Shown in pieces: positions 1-8,057 of a stretch of 44,345 bases of DNA (its first letter is position 1; every line of letters starts with the position of its first letter). The DNA is taken from NCBI GenBank assembly GCA_023415275.1, contig JAEZLJ010000150.1, positions 1 through 44,345 of the forward strand, given 5' to 3'. The translations under genes and the position numbers were made by a program. The notes below the pieces were generated by a model that saw nothing but the letters and a program-made list of their open reading frames with translations, made no database searches and was not told where the DNA came from. The stretch comes from Bacteroidota bacterium (lineage in GTDB: Bacteria; Bacteroidota; Bacteroidia; Chitinophagales; Chitinophagaceae).

Positions 1-348
1 ACCGTAGGCAGCGGGCAGGTCATCAAGGGATTTGATGAAGGTGTGAAAGGAATGAAAGTGGGAGATAAGAAAACTGTGGAGATACATGTAAACGATGCTT
101 ATGGTGAAAAGCAACAGGAAATGATGATAGAGTTTCCAAAAGATCAATTCCCAGCCGACATGAACCCTGAAGTGGGTATGCAATTGATGATGAGTAATGG
201 TTCTGGCCAACAGTTTCCTGTAACCGTAGCGGAAGTTAAAGAGGGGAGTGTAGTGTTGGATGCCAATCATCCATTAGCAGGCCAGGACCTTGTCTTTGAC
301 CTTGAATTGGTTTCTATCGAGCCAACTTCCAGGATCATCATGCCATAG
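1..348 (+). CDS. FKBP-type peptidyl-prolyl cis-trans isomerase, SlyD-like (5' truncated by window)
   Basis: The reading frame is open from base 1, so the start lies upstream; 115 C-terminal residues are visible. The first visible residues (VIKGFDEGVKGMKVGDKK) are the hallmark FKBP segment around the active-site flap, and DAYGEK matches the A-Y-G motif that follows it. The central part (about residues 40-85), with FPADMNPEVGMQL and VLDANHPLAGQDL, is the insert-in-flap region and return strand of SlyD-type FKBPs. These proteins isomerise X-Pro bonds and act as folding chaperones in the cytoplasm. I see no metal-binding His-rich tail of the E. coli SlyD kind. A bidirectional terminator follows directly. 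Family assignment is firm; the exact ortholog is not, because the N-terminus is missing. Confidence 0.9.
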   Translation, partial: TVGSGQVIKGFDEGVKGMKVGDKKTVEIHVNDAYGEKQQEMMIEFPKDQFPADMNPEVGMQLMMSNGSGQQFPVTVAEVKEGSVVLDANHPLAGQDLVFDLELVSIEPTSRIIMP

Positions 349-364
349 AAATATTAATGATATA

Positions 365-400
365 AATAAAAAATCGCCCCGAGAGGGCGATTTTTTATTT
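365..400. terminator. Bidirectional intrinsic terminator between convergent genes
   Basis: A perfect 9-bp stem (AAATCGCCC, 371-379, with 385-393) closes a CGAGA loop. It is flanked by an A-run on the left and a T-run on the right, so it can stop transcription of both the FKBP gene and the convergent membrane-protein gene. Confidence 0.85.
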
Positions 401-411
401 ATATCTTGTCT

Positions 412-1011
412 TTAACCTGCCATTTCCAAAGAAGGCTCTTTGGTTTTACTTATTTCCTTTGGTCCTTTTGTTCTTCCCATCCACCAGGCAACCCATAGTC
501 CAACCAATCCCCAGCTTACAATGGCATCAGCCAAGTGAGCCCATGTATCAAAGCTCTTATACCAGATTGCATTGGTATAAGGTACATTCAGGAATACGAT
601 CATTCCAATGGAAAGCGCACTTAAAACAATGGCCTTAAATGTGGGTGCAGCCATTCTTTGCAGCAACAGGCAAAAAAGAAATACAATGATCATATTCACT
701 ATTAGTACGCGTACTATATTCATGGCCATACTGCTGTTATAGGCATGATGATATTGTATGGTAGCCCATGGTTTATTTTCTGCATCTTTCATCGCCTGCT
801 CCCTTTGTTCGGAGGAAGCGTTATCAGGTATGTTGGGTAAAAAATATCCTCCTTCTGGTAATTGTTGCGTTTGTAGAAAGCTTAAGATCGCATCCTGCTT
901 ATCCGTATAATTTCCTGCCGGCTTGTGAAAATTCACGAGTGCAAAAGATAGAAATTGCCAAATGAAAATAATGATGCCGCCTACAATGGCAGCTACTAAA
1001 ACTTTTTTCAT
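412..1011 (-). CDS. Small multi-pass membrane protein of unknown function
   Basis: The protein has 199 residues. It begins with a hydrophobic segment (about residues 4-27), followed by an extracytoplasmic-looking stretch (about 28-95) rich in polar residues. Three more hydrophobic segments lie at about 98-118, 124-145 and 157-178, and the tail is Lys/Glu-rich and probably cytoplasmic. Four transmembrane helices with one large loop is the visible architecture. I do not recognise a named family or any catalytic motif. The ATG start is supported by the Met-Lys-Lys n-region before the first helix. The gene stands alone, divergent from pepT and convergent with the FKBP gene. Confidence 0.7.
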   Translation of the reverse strand: MKKVLVAAIVGGIIIFIWQFLSFALVNFHKPAGNYTDKQDAILSFLQTQQLPEGGYFLPNIPDNASSEQREQAMKDAENKPWATIQYHHAYNSSMAMNIVRVLIVNMIIVFLFCLLLQRMAAPTFKAIVLSALSIGMIVFLNVPYTNAIWYKSFDTWAHLADAIVSWGLVGLWVAWWMGRTKGPKEISKTKEPSLEMAG

Positions 1012-1113
1012 TGCATACAGTTTTGGTTCTTGTTAAGTTAAGAAAAAACTGGATAAATAGGTAGCGGTTAACTTTTACACTCAATTGTAATGGTAAAATT
1101 CCGGCAATAGGCA

Positions 1114-1144
1114 TTTGATTACCCTTTTGCTTACCGTAAATTTG
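1114..1144 (+). promoter_or_regulatory. pepT promoter, full Bacteroidota consensus
   Basis: TTTG (1114-1117), exactly 19 bases, then TAAATTTG (1137-1144) match the Bacteroidota -33/-7 consensus perfectly. The -7 element ends four bases before the ATG, so the transcript should begin at or next to the start codon. Confidence 0.75.
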
Positions 1145-1148
1145 AAGC

Positions 1149-2396
1149 ATGTTTGAGAACTATTCCTTTACGGCCTCTGAACGGTTTATGCGCTATGTTC
1201 AGGTAGATACCCAAAGTGATCCTTTATCCCAATCTCAACCTACCACTGAAAAACAAAAGAATCTTTCAAAACTTTTGGTGCAGGAACTTCAATCTATGGG
1301 CATCACGGATGCGCATATGGATGAATATGGCTATGTATATGCCACTGTGCCTTCCAATACTAGCAAACAGGTGCCTGTACTTTGCTTCTGTGCTCATGTG
1401 GATACAGCTCCTGATGCCAGTGGAACAGGCGTAAAGCCTATACTTCATCAAAATTACCAGGGCCAGGATATACAGTTACCCGATGACAAGTCACAAGTTT
1501 TAAAGAAAGCTGATTTTCCTTATTTAGAACGGTTGCTGGGACATGATCTTATTACGGCTAGTGGCACCACCTTATTAGGTTCCGACGACAAGGCTGGTGT
1601 GGCTGAGATCATGGATGCCGCTCATTTCTGGATGACCCATCCTGAAGTCAAACATGGCACCATTCGCCTGTTATTTACGCCGGATGAAGAAGTAGGAAAA
1701 GGCACGGTGAAAGTGGACCTGCAAAAGCTAGGTGCCGATTTCGGATATACCCTTGATGGAGGGGAGGCTGGTTCACTGGAAGATGAAACTTTCAGTGCGG
1801 ATTCCGTGCAGTTAATCATTCATGGAGTGATCACCCACCCTGGATATGCCAAGGATAAAATGGTCAACGCCTTGAAAATTGCGGCAGATGTACTGGCTTC
1901 ACTTCCCCGGGCAGAATTATCGCCTGAAACCACACACGAAAAGCAAGGCTTCATTCATCCAATACGTGTAGATGGTATTGCCGAAAAAGCTACCATTGAT
2001 TTCATTATTAGAGATTTTGTTACGGACGGATTAAAGAAGAAGGAAGATTTTCTTTTGAGCCTGGTGGAAATGGTGATGGACAATTATCCTAAAGCGAACT
2101 TTGAATTTAAGGTTACCGAACAATACCGCAACATGAAGGAAGTGCTGGATCAACATCCCCAGGTGGTGGATTATGCTAAAGAGGCCATTGCAAGGGCAGG
2201 GCTAGGTTTGAAAATGGAAAGCATTCGTGGTGGCACAGATGGCAGCAGGCTTTCCTTCATGGGATTGCCTTGTCCTAATCTTTTTGCCGGTGAACAGGCC
2301 ATACATTCCAAACTGGAATTTATCAGTGTGCAGGATATGAATAAGGCCGTAGAGACCATTATTCATATTGCAGGCATCTGGGAAGAGAGAAGCTAA
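1149..2396 (+). CDS. pepT: Peptidase T (tripeptide aminopeptidase)
   Basis: This M20B metallopeptidase has 415 residues, close to the roughly 410 of E. coli PepT. It removes N-terminal residues from tripeptides in the cytoplasm using two zinc ions. The visible catalytic set is H83 and D85 (AHVDTAPD), bridging D146 (GSDDKAG), catalytic E180 with metal ligand E181 (PDEEVGKG), D203 (LDGGEAG) and H386 (QAIHSK). The substrate-binding stretch RGGTDGSR is also present. The start is fixed by ERFMRYV at residues 11-17, which aligns with the conserved N-terminus of PepT; the next Met, at residue 15, would cut into it. No ribosome-binding site is present; a -7 element lies four bases upstream instead. 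Confidence 0.97.
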   Translation: MFENYSFTASERFMRYVQVDTQSDPLSQSQPTTEKQKNLSKLLVQELQSMGITDAHMDEYGYVYATVPSNTSKQVPVLCFCAHVDTAPDASGTGVKPILHQNYQGQDIQLPDDKSQVLKKADFPYLERLLGHDLITASGTTLLGSDDKAGVAEIMDAAHFWMTHPEVKHGTIRLLFTPDEEVGKGTVKVDLQKLGADFGYTLDGGEAGSLEDETFSADSVQLIIHGVITHPGYAKDKMVNALKIAADVLASLPRAELSPETTHEKQGFIHPIRVDGIAEKATIDFIIRDFVTDGLKKKEDFLLSLVEMVMDNYPKANFEFKVTEQYRNMKEVLDQHPQVVDYAKEAIARAGLGLKMESIRGGTDGSRLSFMGLPCPNLFAGEQAIHSKLEFISVQDMNKAVETIIHIAGIWEERS

Positions 2397-2465
2397 CCAG
2401 GCTACGGTAGAATGTAGCCGTAAGCTTGAAGTTTAAATGATCTTAGAGCATTACAATATACCTCT

Positions 2466-3566
2466 GTGAAACTTGTACTCTTTTATATCATGCTTTTCCC
2501 TTTGCAGCTAATGGGCCAGGAGTTGTTGTTGAATGGGGGATTTGAAGAAGAGAATATTTGTTCCGAGTATAAGGTCAATTGCGCTCCCGAAGCCTGGATA
2601 TATACAGTGCCCTCTTATTTTTATTATTTCAAAGACAGGGCATTGGCGCATTACGGGGAGCATTATGTTTCCATTATAGCAGGTCATGCTAAAAAGCCTT
2701 ATTACCGGACTTTTGTAAGAAGCAGGCTATTGTGCGGATTACGTAAGGGACATACTTATGAACTGCGCTTTTTTATTAAATCAGTACATCCTATCCTGGA
2801 CAGCGTAGGCGTGTATTTTACTTCTTACGACTACCTGTTAGAAAAGGAGCCTTATAACAAAATCACGCCAACACTATACCTGGTTGATGCAGCGCAAAAG
2901 CCCACTAAATCCTCTTCATGGCAGCAAATAGTTTTTCATTATAAGGCTTCCGGAACAGAATCATTTATTTCCATTGGCAACTTCTCCAGGGCTGATATCA
3001 CCGGGCCTACGGGTGTTAACAGGGAGAATAATTATTTTGTACTGCTTGATGATATATCACTTCGTCCCGTGGATGTAAGCGAGCAGTTATGTGCAGATTG
3101 GAAAAACACACTGGAAGAGATTTATGCGCAGGACGAAAGGCACGAATACCTTAGCAGGGAAATCAAGGAAGCGAAAAATAAGCCTCTGCCAATTGTTCGT
3201 ACTTCAGTTACCCAGATACAAAAAATAGACACATTGGTCCTGCCAGATGTTTTATTCGCCACGAATAGTTATGATCTAACCAAGGAGGCCAATAAGGTCC
3301 TTGACAGCTTTATCCTTACCACAAGGAAACTGGTTATTGATTCTATCCAGGTACATGGGCACACAGACAACAGGGGGAGTTATGTCAGCAATGAAATATT
3401 GTCGCAAAAAAGAGCACTTGCCGTGTTGGAATATTTGCAACCTCATTTTCATGCCAATATACAGGCCAACGGTTGGGCAAGCCTGAAACCTGCGGCGGAT
3501 AATAATACACCCGCAGGAAGACAAAAAAACAGAAGGGTGGAGATTTACCTGTATGCAAGGGAATAA
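2466..3566 (+). CDS. Secreted/outer-membrane OmpA-domain protein with N-terminal beta-sandwich-like domain
   Basis: The protein has 366 residues. It starts at a GTG, which is preferred because it supplies the Met-Lys n-region of a signal peptide (residues 1-17, likely cleaved after LMGQ). Residues 18-200 begin NGGFEE and end LLDDISLRP, the usual ends of the carbohydrate-binding-like jelly-roll domains found in Bacteroidota surface proteins. Residues 250-366 form an OmpA-C (MotB-like) peptidoglycan-binding domain, with the GHTDNRG loop and the closing GRQKNRRVEI motif. It probably anchors to peptidoglycan from the outer membrane. The ligand of the N-terminal domain cannot be read from sequence. 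Confidence 0.85.
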   Translation: MKLVLFYIMLFPLQLMGQELLLNGGFEEENICSEYKVNCAPEAWIYTVPSYFYYFKDRALAHYGEHYVSIIAGHAKKPYYRTFVRSRLLCGLRKGHTYELRFFIKSVHPILDSVGVYFTSYDYLLEKEPYNKITPTLYLVDAAQKPTKSSSWQQIVFHYKASGTESFISIGNFSRADITGPTGVNRENNYFVLLDDISLRPVDVSEQLCADWKNTLEEIYAQDERHEYLSREIKEAKNKPLPIVRTSVTQIQKIDTLVLPDVLFATNSYDLTKEANKVLDSFILTTRKLVIDSIQVHGHTDNRGSYVSNEILSQKRALAVLEYLQPHFHANIQANGWASLKPAADNNTPAGRQKNRRVEIYLYARE

Positions 3567-3628
3567 TATTTTCATTTCTACAGATATGGTATCTTAGTCG
3601 ATCAAACAAGCAACCAAAAAAATACGTC

Positions 3629-4594
3629 ATGTTCCTTTTACAAGCCGATTCCAATTCTCTTCTTAGTTTCTTATTGAATTACTGGTGGTTGATCCTGATT
3701 TTATTGGTTTTATTCAGTGGACTGTTTACAGTGAACCAGGGATATGTGGGTGTCATTACCATGTTCGGTAAATACAGGCGCGCTGCCCGGCCCGGATTGA
3801 ATTTCAAGATTCCCTTTTTTGAGCAGGTAATGAAAAAGATCTCGGTACAGAACCGTTCTGTAGAAATGGAGTTCCAGGCGGTTACCATTGACCAGGCCAA
3901 CGTCTATTTTAAAAGCATGTTGCTTTACTCTGTGCAAAACACGGATGAAGAGACCATTAAAAGAGTGGCCTTTGTGTTTATCAGCGACAGGGACCTTATG
4001 CAGGCGCTTACCCGCACCATCGAAGGTTCCATTCGTGCCTTTGTGGCCACCAAACGTCAGTCCGAGATATTGGGTCAGCGTAAAGAAATAGTTGATTATG
4101 TAAAGGACCAGATTGACCACACATTGGAGCAATGGGGTTATCACCTGCAGGATCTCCAGATCAATGATATTACATTCGACAAAGCCATTATGGACTCCAT
4201 GAGTAAGGTGGTAGCTTCCAATAATCTAAAAGCAGCCGCAGAAAATGAAGGACAGGCCTTGTTGATTACCAAGACCAAAGGTGCGGAGGCTGAAGGTAAT
4301 GCTATAAAGATCGCTGCTGAGGCAGAAAGGGAAGCGGCTCGCTTGCGCGGACAGGGTGTAGCACTTTTCCGCCAGGAAGTGGCCAGGGGTATGACAGAAG
4401 CTGCTGAGCAAATGAAGCAGGCCAACCTGGATACCAATGTGATCCTCTTCAGCATGTGGACAGAAGCTATCAAGAACTTTGCTGAATATGGTAAAGGAAA
4501 TGTGATCTTCCTGGATGGAAGTTCTGAAGGAATGGAAAAAACCATGAAGCAAATACAGGCGTTAATGATAAAACCTGCAGGCACCCAGTTATAG
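3629..4594 (+). CDS. SPFH/band-7 (stomatin-prohibitin-like) membrane protein
   Basis: The protein has 321 residues. A single N-terminal transmembrane helix (about 13-34) is followed by the band-7 domain (about 35-215), with the family-typical opening NQGYVGVITMFGKYRR and PGLNFKIP. A long Ala/Glu-rich coiled coil (about 205-270) follows, where the AEGNAIKIAAEAEREA pattern is characteristic. Such proteins assemble into large membrane-bound rings that organise microdomains and often associate with proteases. No NfeD partner is adjacent. The start has no Shine-Dalgarno sequence. The assignment to the SPFH superfamily is firm; the cellular client is unknown. Confidence 0.92.
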   Translation: MFLLQADSNSLLSFLLNYWWLILILLVLFSGLFTVNQGYVGVITMFGKYRRAARPGLNFKIPFFEQVMKKISVQNRSVEMEFQAVTIDQANVYFKSMLLYSVQNTDEETIKRVAFVFISDRDLMQALTRTIEGSIRAFVATKRQSEILGQRKEIVDYVKDQIDHTLEQWGYHLQDLQINDITFDKAIMDSMSKVVASNNLKAAAENEGQALLITKTKGAEAEGNAIKIAAEAEREAARLRGQGVALFRQEVARGMTEAAEQMKQANLDTNVILFSMWTEAIKNFAEYGKGNVIFLDGSSEGMEKTMKQIQALMIKPAGTQL

Positions 4595-4682
4595 TTCCAT
4601 GCAGGTAAAAAAGACGACACTGGCTGTCTGTTCATAATTGCAAGGGCTCAAATGAGCTGTGTTAAAACTCTCCAAAAGTTAA

Positions 4683-4710
4683 AGCCTGCCTAAACAGCAG
4701 GCTATTTTTT
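4683..4710 (+). terminator. Intrinsic terminator downstream of the SPFH gene
   Basis: A 7-bp stem (AGCCTGC, 4683-4689, with 4697-4703) and 7-nt loop are followed by a run of six T. It lies between the SPFH gene and exbB and insulates them. Confidence 0.8.
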
Positions 4711-4799
4711 AGCTCTTATTTGCAATACAAAATAATAGGCGTTGCCTAACGTTATTCATCACGTTATATTACATTTACCGCTAAAAGACGAAATTTCGT

Positions 4800-5492
4800 A
4801 TGATAAACCTGCTACAAATTGTAGATACCGTAAGCCAGACTGCTACTTCACAAGCCGATATGAACAAAGACGGGAGCATTAGCCTTGGCGAATTGCTCAC
4901 CATGGGCGGATGGGTAATGATTCCCCTCGTAGCACTTTTCCTGGCCACCATATTTGTATTCTTTGAGCGCTTTATCGCTATCCGTAAGGCCTCCCGCATC
5001 GATTCCAATTTTATGAATATCATCCGGGATCATATCGTTAATGGTAATGTAAATGCTGCACGCAGCTTTGCAAAGAATACTAATAACCCTGTGGCGCGTA
5101 TCATAGATAAAGGCATCCAGCGCATTGGAAAGCCCATTGATAATATTGAAAAAAGCATGGAAAATGTGGGCAAGCTGGAACTGTACAATATGGAGCGCAA
5201 CCTTTCCGTATTATCACTGATTGCAGGTATAGCGCCTATGTTCGGATTCCTTGGTACCATCGTGGGTATGTTTGAGTTGTTTTACCGCCTGGCATCTACC
5301 GGCGATTTTACCATTCAAACCATGGCTAATGGTATCTATACTAAAATGATCACCTCTGCTTCCGGATTGATCATTGGTTTGCTGGCCTATATTGCTCATA
5401 ACTTTTTAAGCACGCAGGTAGATAAGACTGCCAATAAAATGGAAGCATCAAGTGCTGAGTTCATTGATGTACTACAGGAGCCAACCAGATAA
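4800..5492 (+). CDS. exbB: MotA/TolQ/ExbB proton channel family protein with an N-terminal EF-hand loop
   Basis: The protein has 230 residues. It is the pentameric membrane subunit that, with ExbD, harnesses the proton motive force, usually for TonB-dependent outer-membrane transport. Three membrane segments are visible at about 37-57, 138-162 and 178-200. The Gly-rich IAGIAPMFGFLGTIVGM stretch and the TSASGLIIG segment are the conserved channel helices. The N-terminal periplasmic extension is unusual: residues 20-31 read D-x-N-x-D-G-S-I-S-x-x-E, a complete EF-hand calcium loop placed just before the first helix. exbD follows after 40 bases, consistent with one transcript. No second exbD or tonB gene is next to it. 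Confidence 0.93.
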   Translation: MINLLQIVDTVSQTATSQADMNKDGSISLGELLTMGGWVMIPLVALFLATIFVFFERFIAIRKASRIDSNFMNIIRDHIVNGNVNAARSFAKNTNNPVARIIDKGIQRIGKPIDNIEKSMENVGKLELYNMERNLSVLSLIAGIAPMFGFLGTIVGMFELFYRLASTGDFTIQTMANGIYTKMITSASGLIIGLLAYIAHNFLSTQVDKTANKMEASSAEFIDVLQEPTR

Positions 5493-5532
5493 TCTACTGC
5501 CCCTGGCAGCACAAACACCAGATCCAAGCAAC

Positions 5533-5931
5533 ATGAATATTCGTAGAAAATTAAGAGCCCATACAGAAGTACACACAGGACCGTTGAATGACATCCTGTT
5601 CATTCTGCTGCTTTTCTTTTTGATAGCATCCACACTGGCCAATCCGAACCTGGTGAAGGTGAATAATCCAAAAGGTTCGAAGGATATGAAGGCCAAGCAA
5701 AACATTGTGGTCTCTGTAAATAAGGAACACCAGTATTTCATGGGCCAGACTCCGGTGGATTATACCCATATGGATAGCCTGCTGAAACACCAGATAGAAA
5801 ATGCAAGGAAGTCAGTAGATACGCCTTCCGTCATAGTCAATGCTGATACCATAGCTTATTGGGGAGAAGTTTTCAAGATCATGAGCATTGCTAAAAAGTA
5901 CAATGCGAAAGTGGGTGTGCACGTGAAATAA
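5533..5931 (+). CDS. exbD: ExbD/TolR family biopolymer transport protein
   Basis: The protein has 132 residues and is the ExbB partner. The N-terminus is short and cytoplasmic (MNIRRKLRAH). A single transmembrane helix (about 18-38) carries the essential proton-translocating aspartate D20 in PLNDILFILL, and a periplasmic domain follows (about 45-132). I chose the ATG at 5533 because MNIRR is the usual start in Bacteroidota ExbD proteins. A longer frame from 5452 would overlap exbB and add an unconserved, hydrophilic leader. No obvious Shine-Dalgarno precedes it. Together with exbB it likely energises a TonB-dependent or Tol-like process whose remaining subunits are encoded elsewhere. Confidence 0.9.
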   Translation: MNIRRKLRAHTEVHTGPLNDILFILLLFFLIASTLANPNLVKVNNPKGSKDMKAKQNIVVSVNKEHQYFMGQTPVDYTHMDSLLKHQIENARKSVDTPSVIVNADTIAYWGEVFKIMSIAKKYNAKVGVHVK

Positions 5932-5953
5932 AGAATTCACTTTAAATAATATG

Positions 5954-5985
5954 AGGGGCTTTTTAAACAAAGCCCCTTTTTATTT
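5954..5985 (+). terminator. Intrinsic terminator downstream of exbD
   Basis: A 9-bp perfect stem (AGGGGCTTT, 5954-5962, with 5969-5977) is followed by TTTTATTT. It also lies just beyond the 3' end of the convergent prmC and could serve both, although the minus-strand tail is less T-rich. Confidence 0.82.
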
Positions 5986-5991
5986 CCGTGA

Positions 5992-6897
5992 TCAATAATG
6001 TTTCTTTCTTACTTTGACCATCCTCGTTTTGCCCTGCATATCTTTTTTCAACTCCACCGACCAATATCCTTCCTTTTTGAACAATTGTTCAATGTCTTGC
6101 CCAAGGTCTTCATGTATCTCTAAATAAATAGTTCCGTGCTCATAAAGACGGTGCTTTCCAAAATGTGCCAAAGCCCTGTAAAAGACCAATGGATCCTCAT
6201 CAGGTACAAACAAGGCAAGATGTGGTTCATGCTCCACCACATTGCGGTGCATTTGATCTTTATCCCTGAATGGAATATACGGTGGGTTACTTACAAGGAT
6301 ATTGACTGTTGGCAATTGCTTTTGTTGTTCTGTATCTAAAAAATTCAATCCCTGGAAATCAACCCTGATATCCAATCCTGAACCATTTCTTCGGGCTACA
6401 TTCAGGGCATCTTCACTTACATCACATCCCCACACTTCCGCCCTGGGCATTGTTTTCTTCAAGGCCAATGCAATGCATCCACTGCCCGTACCAACATCCA
6501 AAATCTTTAATAAGGTAGTTTCATCTGCGGCTGAAGTGTTCCTGCTAAATACATCCAACCCTGAGGCTTTGATATCGTTTACGATCCATTCCACCAGTTC
6601 TTCTGTTTCAGGACGAGGTATTAACACGCTGGAATTCACAAAAAGCTCCATACCATAAAACCAGCTTTTGTTCAATACATATTGCAAGGGCTCATGCTTA
6701 ATCAGGCGTTGCAACTTCTCTGACAGTTCCTGTTCCTGGAGGGTGGTAAGTTCATCATCTTTTCGGACCAGCCTTTCGCCTTTGGAATAGCGGGTGATGT
6801 GCTCCATCAATAGATCGGCAATATTCTTTGCTTCTCCTTCTTCATAGATTTCCCCTAAACTTCGTGCTACCTGCCTTTCTGCTTCTGCTGGTTTCAT
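5992..6897 (-). CDS. prmC: Peptide chain release factor N5-glutamine methyltransferase
   Basis: The protein has 301 residues. It methylates the glutamine of the GGQ motif in release factors RF1/RF2 with S-adenosylmethionine. Seen in order: a helical N-terminal domain (1-90), the IPRPETE loop (93-99), the SAM-binding DVGTGSG (134-140), and the NPPYIP motif (204-209) that binds the glutamine side chain. Length and motif order match PrmC. The start codon is preceded by TAAGTTTG with a 4-base gap and no ribosome-binding site. It is divergent from ribD with 47 bases between start codons. Confidence 0.96.
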   Translation of the reverse strand: MKPAEAERQVARSLGEIYEEGEAKNIADLLMEHITRYSKGERLVRKDDELTTLQEQELSEKLQRLIKHEPLQYVLNKSWFYGMELFVNSSVLIPRPETEELVEWIVNDIKASGLDVFSRNTSAADETTLLKILDVGTGSGCIALALKKTMPRAEVWGCDVSEDALNVARRNGSGLDIRVDFQGLNFLDTEQQKQLPTVNILVSNPPYIPFRDKDQMHRNVVEHEPHLALFVPDEDPLVFYRALAHFGKHRLYEHGTIYLEIHEDLGQDIEQLFKKEGYWSVELKKDMQGKTRMVKVRKKHY

Positions 6898-6901
6898 TAT
6901 C

Positions 6902-6909
6902 CAAACTTA
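6902..6909 (-). promoter_or_regulatory. -7 element of prmC, leaderless spacing
   Basis: Read on the minus strand, TAAGTTTG (TAnnTTTG) ends four bases before the prmC ATG. No TTTG is seen at the expected -33 distance. Confidence 0.5.
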
Positions 6910-6922
6910 AAGCATGTTGGTT

Positions 6923-6930
6923 TAAATTTG
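6923..6930 (+). promoter_or_regulatory. -7 element of ribD
   Basis: TAAATTTG matches TAnnTTTG and lies 14 bases before the ribD ATG, predicting a leader of about ten bases. It sits 13 bases from the oppositely oriented prmC element, so the two promoters face away from each other almost back to back. Confidence 0.5.
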
Positions 6931-6944
6931 CTCCTTGCAATAGA

Positions 6945-8057
6945 ATGAAATTGACCTCTCATGAACACTATATGTACAGGTGCCTGCAACTGGCACAACT
7001 GGGTACCGGGCACGTAGCCCCCAACCCCATGGTAGGGGCGCTGCTTGTTTATAATGATACCATCATTGGCGAGGGATATCATCAACGATATGGTGAGCCA
7101 CATGCGGAGGTGAACTGCATTAATTCAGTAGCAGCAGACCAGAAAGACCTTATCAGCCAGTCCACACTATATGTAACGCTTGAACCCTGTGCTCATTTTG
7201 GAAAAACACCTCCCTGTGCCGACCTTATTGTAAAAATGAAGATACCCAGGGTAGTTATTGGCAGCCGGGATCCATTTGTGCAGGTAGCTGGCAAGGGCAT
7301 TGAAAAGCTGGAGGCAGCGGGAATCGAGGTTCTTTTAAATATCCTCGAAGGGGAATGTAAGGCGTTGAATAAACGGTTTTTTACTTTTCATTCCCTTCAC
7401 CGGCCGTATATCATTTTGAAATGGGCGCAAACTGCCGATGGCATGATGGCCTATGCTGCACAACAGGCTAATGGCCCGGAAGTTTCTTCCAGGCTTTATA
7501 TTACCAATGCCTTCACCAACCGCCTGGTTCATAAGTGGCGGAGTGAGGAAATGAGCATATTGGTAGGTACTCATACAGCATTGCAGGATGATCCTTCCTT
7601 AAGCACCCGGCTGTGGCCCGGCCATCACCCCGTTCGAATGGTGGTGGATATGGAATTGACTTTGCCTGGTCACCTTCACCTGTTTGATGGTTCTATTCCT
7701 ACCATTGTTTTCAATACCCGTAAGCATAGTATAGATGATTTGAAGCAGGTCCGCAGCAGGCCTGGCGTTCATTTTTACCAGGTCACGCATTATGTGAGCC
7801 TGGTGCCCCAAATATTAAATGCATTATACAGCATGGATATTCAATCCCTGATAGTTGAGGGTGGTTCCGTATTATTGCAATCTTTTATAGAAGAAGGCAT
7901 GTGGGATGAAGCCAGGATCATAACCAATGAAAATATGATATTGGGACCCGGCTTGCATGCTCCTTTTCTAAAAGACCTGGAATGCATCTCTGAGGAAAAT
8001 ATTTCAGGAGATACCATTCGCACCTATCATCACATTAATTCAAATGAATCATTATAA
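6945..8057 (+). CDS. ribD: Bifunctional riboflavin biosynthesis deaminase/reductase RibD
   Basis: The protein has 370 residues and catalyses the second and third steps of riboflavin synthesis: deamination of the pyrimidine ring, then NADPH-dependent reduction of the ribosyl chain. The N-terminal zinc deaminase (1-145) shows H53-A-E55 and C82/C91 (EPCAHFGKTPPC). The C-terminal reductase (150-365) shows WAQTADG, the Gly-rich VEGGS motif and the strand before it. The ATG at 6945 is chosen because MKLTSHEHYMYRC matches family N-termini; upstream in-frame codons overlap prmC and encode a non-homologous hydrophobic stretch. The yigZ-like gene overlaps its 3' end by 14 bases, so the two are probably co-transcribed. 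No FMN riboswitch is visible in the short leader. Confidence 0.96.
   Translation: MKLTSHEHYMYRCLQLAQLGTGHVAPNPMVGALLVYNDTIIGEGYHQRYGEPHAEVNCINSVAADQKDLISQSTLYVTLEPCAHFGKTPPCADLIVKMKIPRVVIGSRDPFVQVAGKGIEKLEAAGIEVLLNILEGECKALNKRFFTFHSLHRPYIILKWAQTADGMMAYAAQQANGPEVSSRLYITNAFTNRLVHKWRSEEMSILVGTHTALQDDPSLSTRLWPGHHPVRMVVDMELTLPGHLHLFDGSIPTIVFNTRKHSIDDLKQVRSRPGVHFYQVTHYVSLVPQILNALYSMDIQSLIVEGGSVLLQSFIEEGMWDEARIITNENMILGPGLHAPFLKDLECISEENISGDTIRTYHHINSNESL

Noticed and set aside
2400..2419. Terminator after pepT (GGCTAC / GTAGCC inverted repeat)
   Set aside because: Only six pairs, an eight-base loop and no T-tract; too weak to call.
4141..4635. 164-codon minus-strand frame opposite the SPFH gene
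   Set aside because: Lies in the antisense of a well-supported coiled-coil region; the Ala/Ser/Leu run is explained by complementing GCN/GAR codons.
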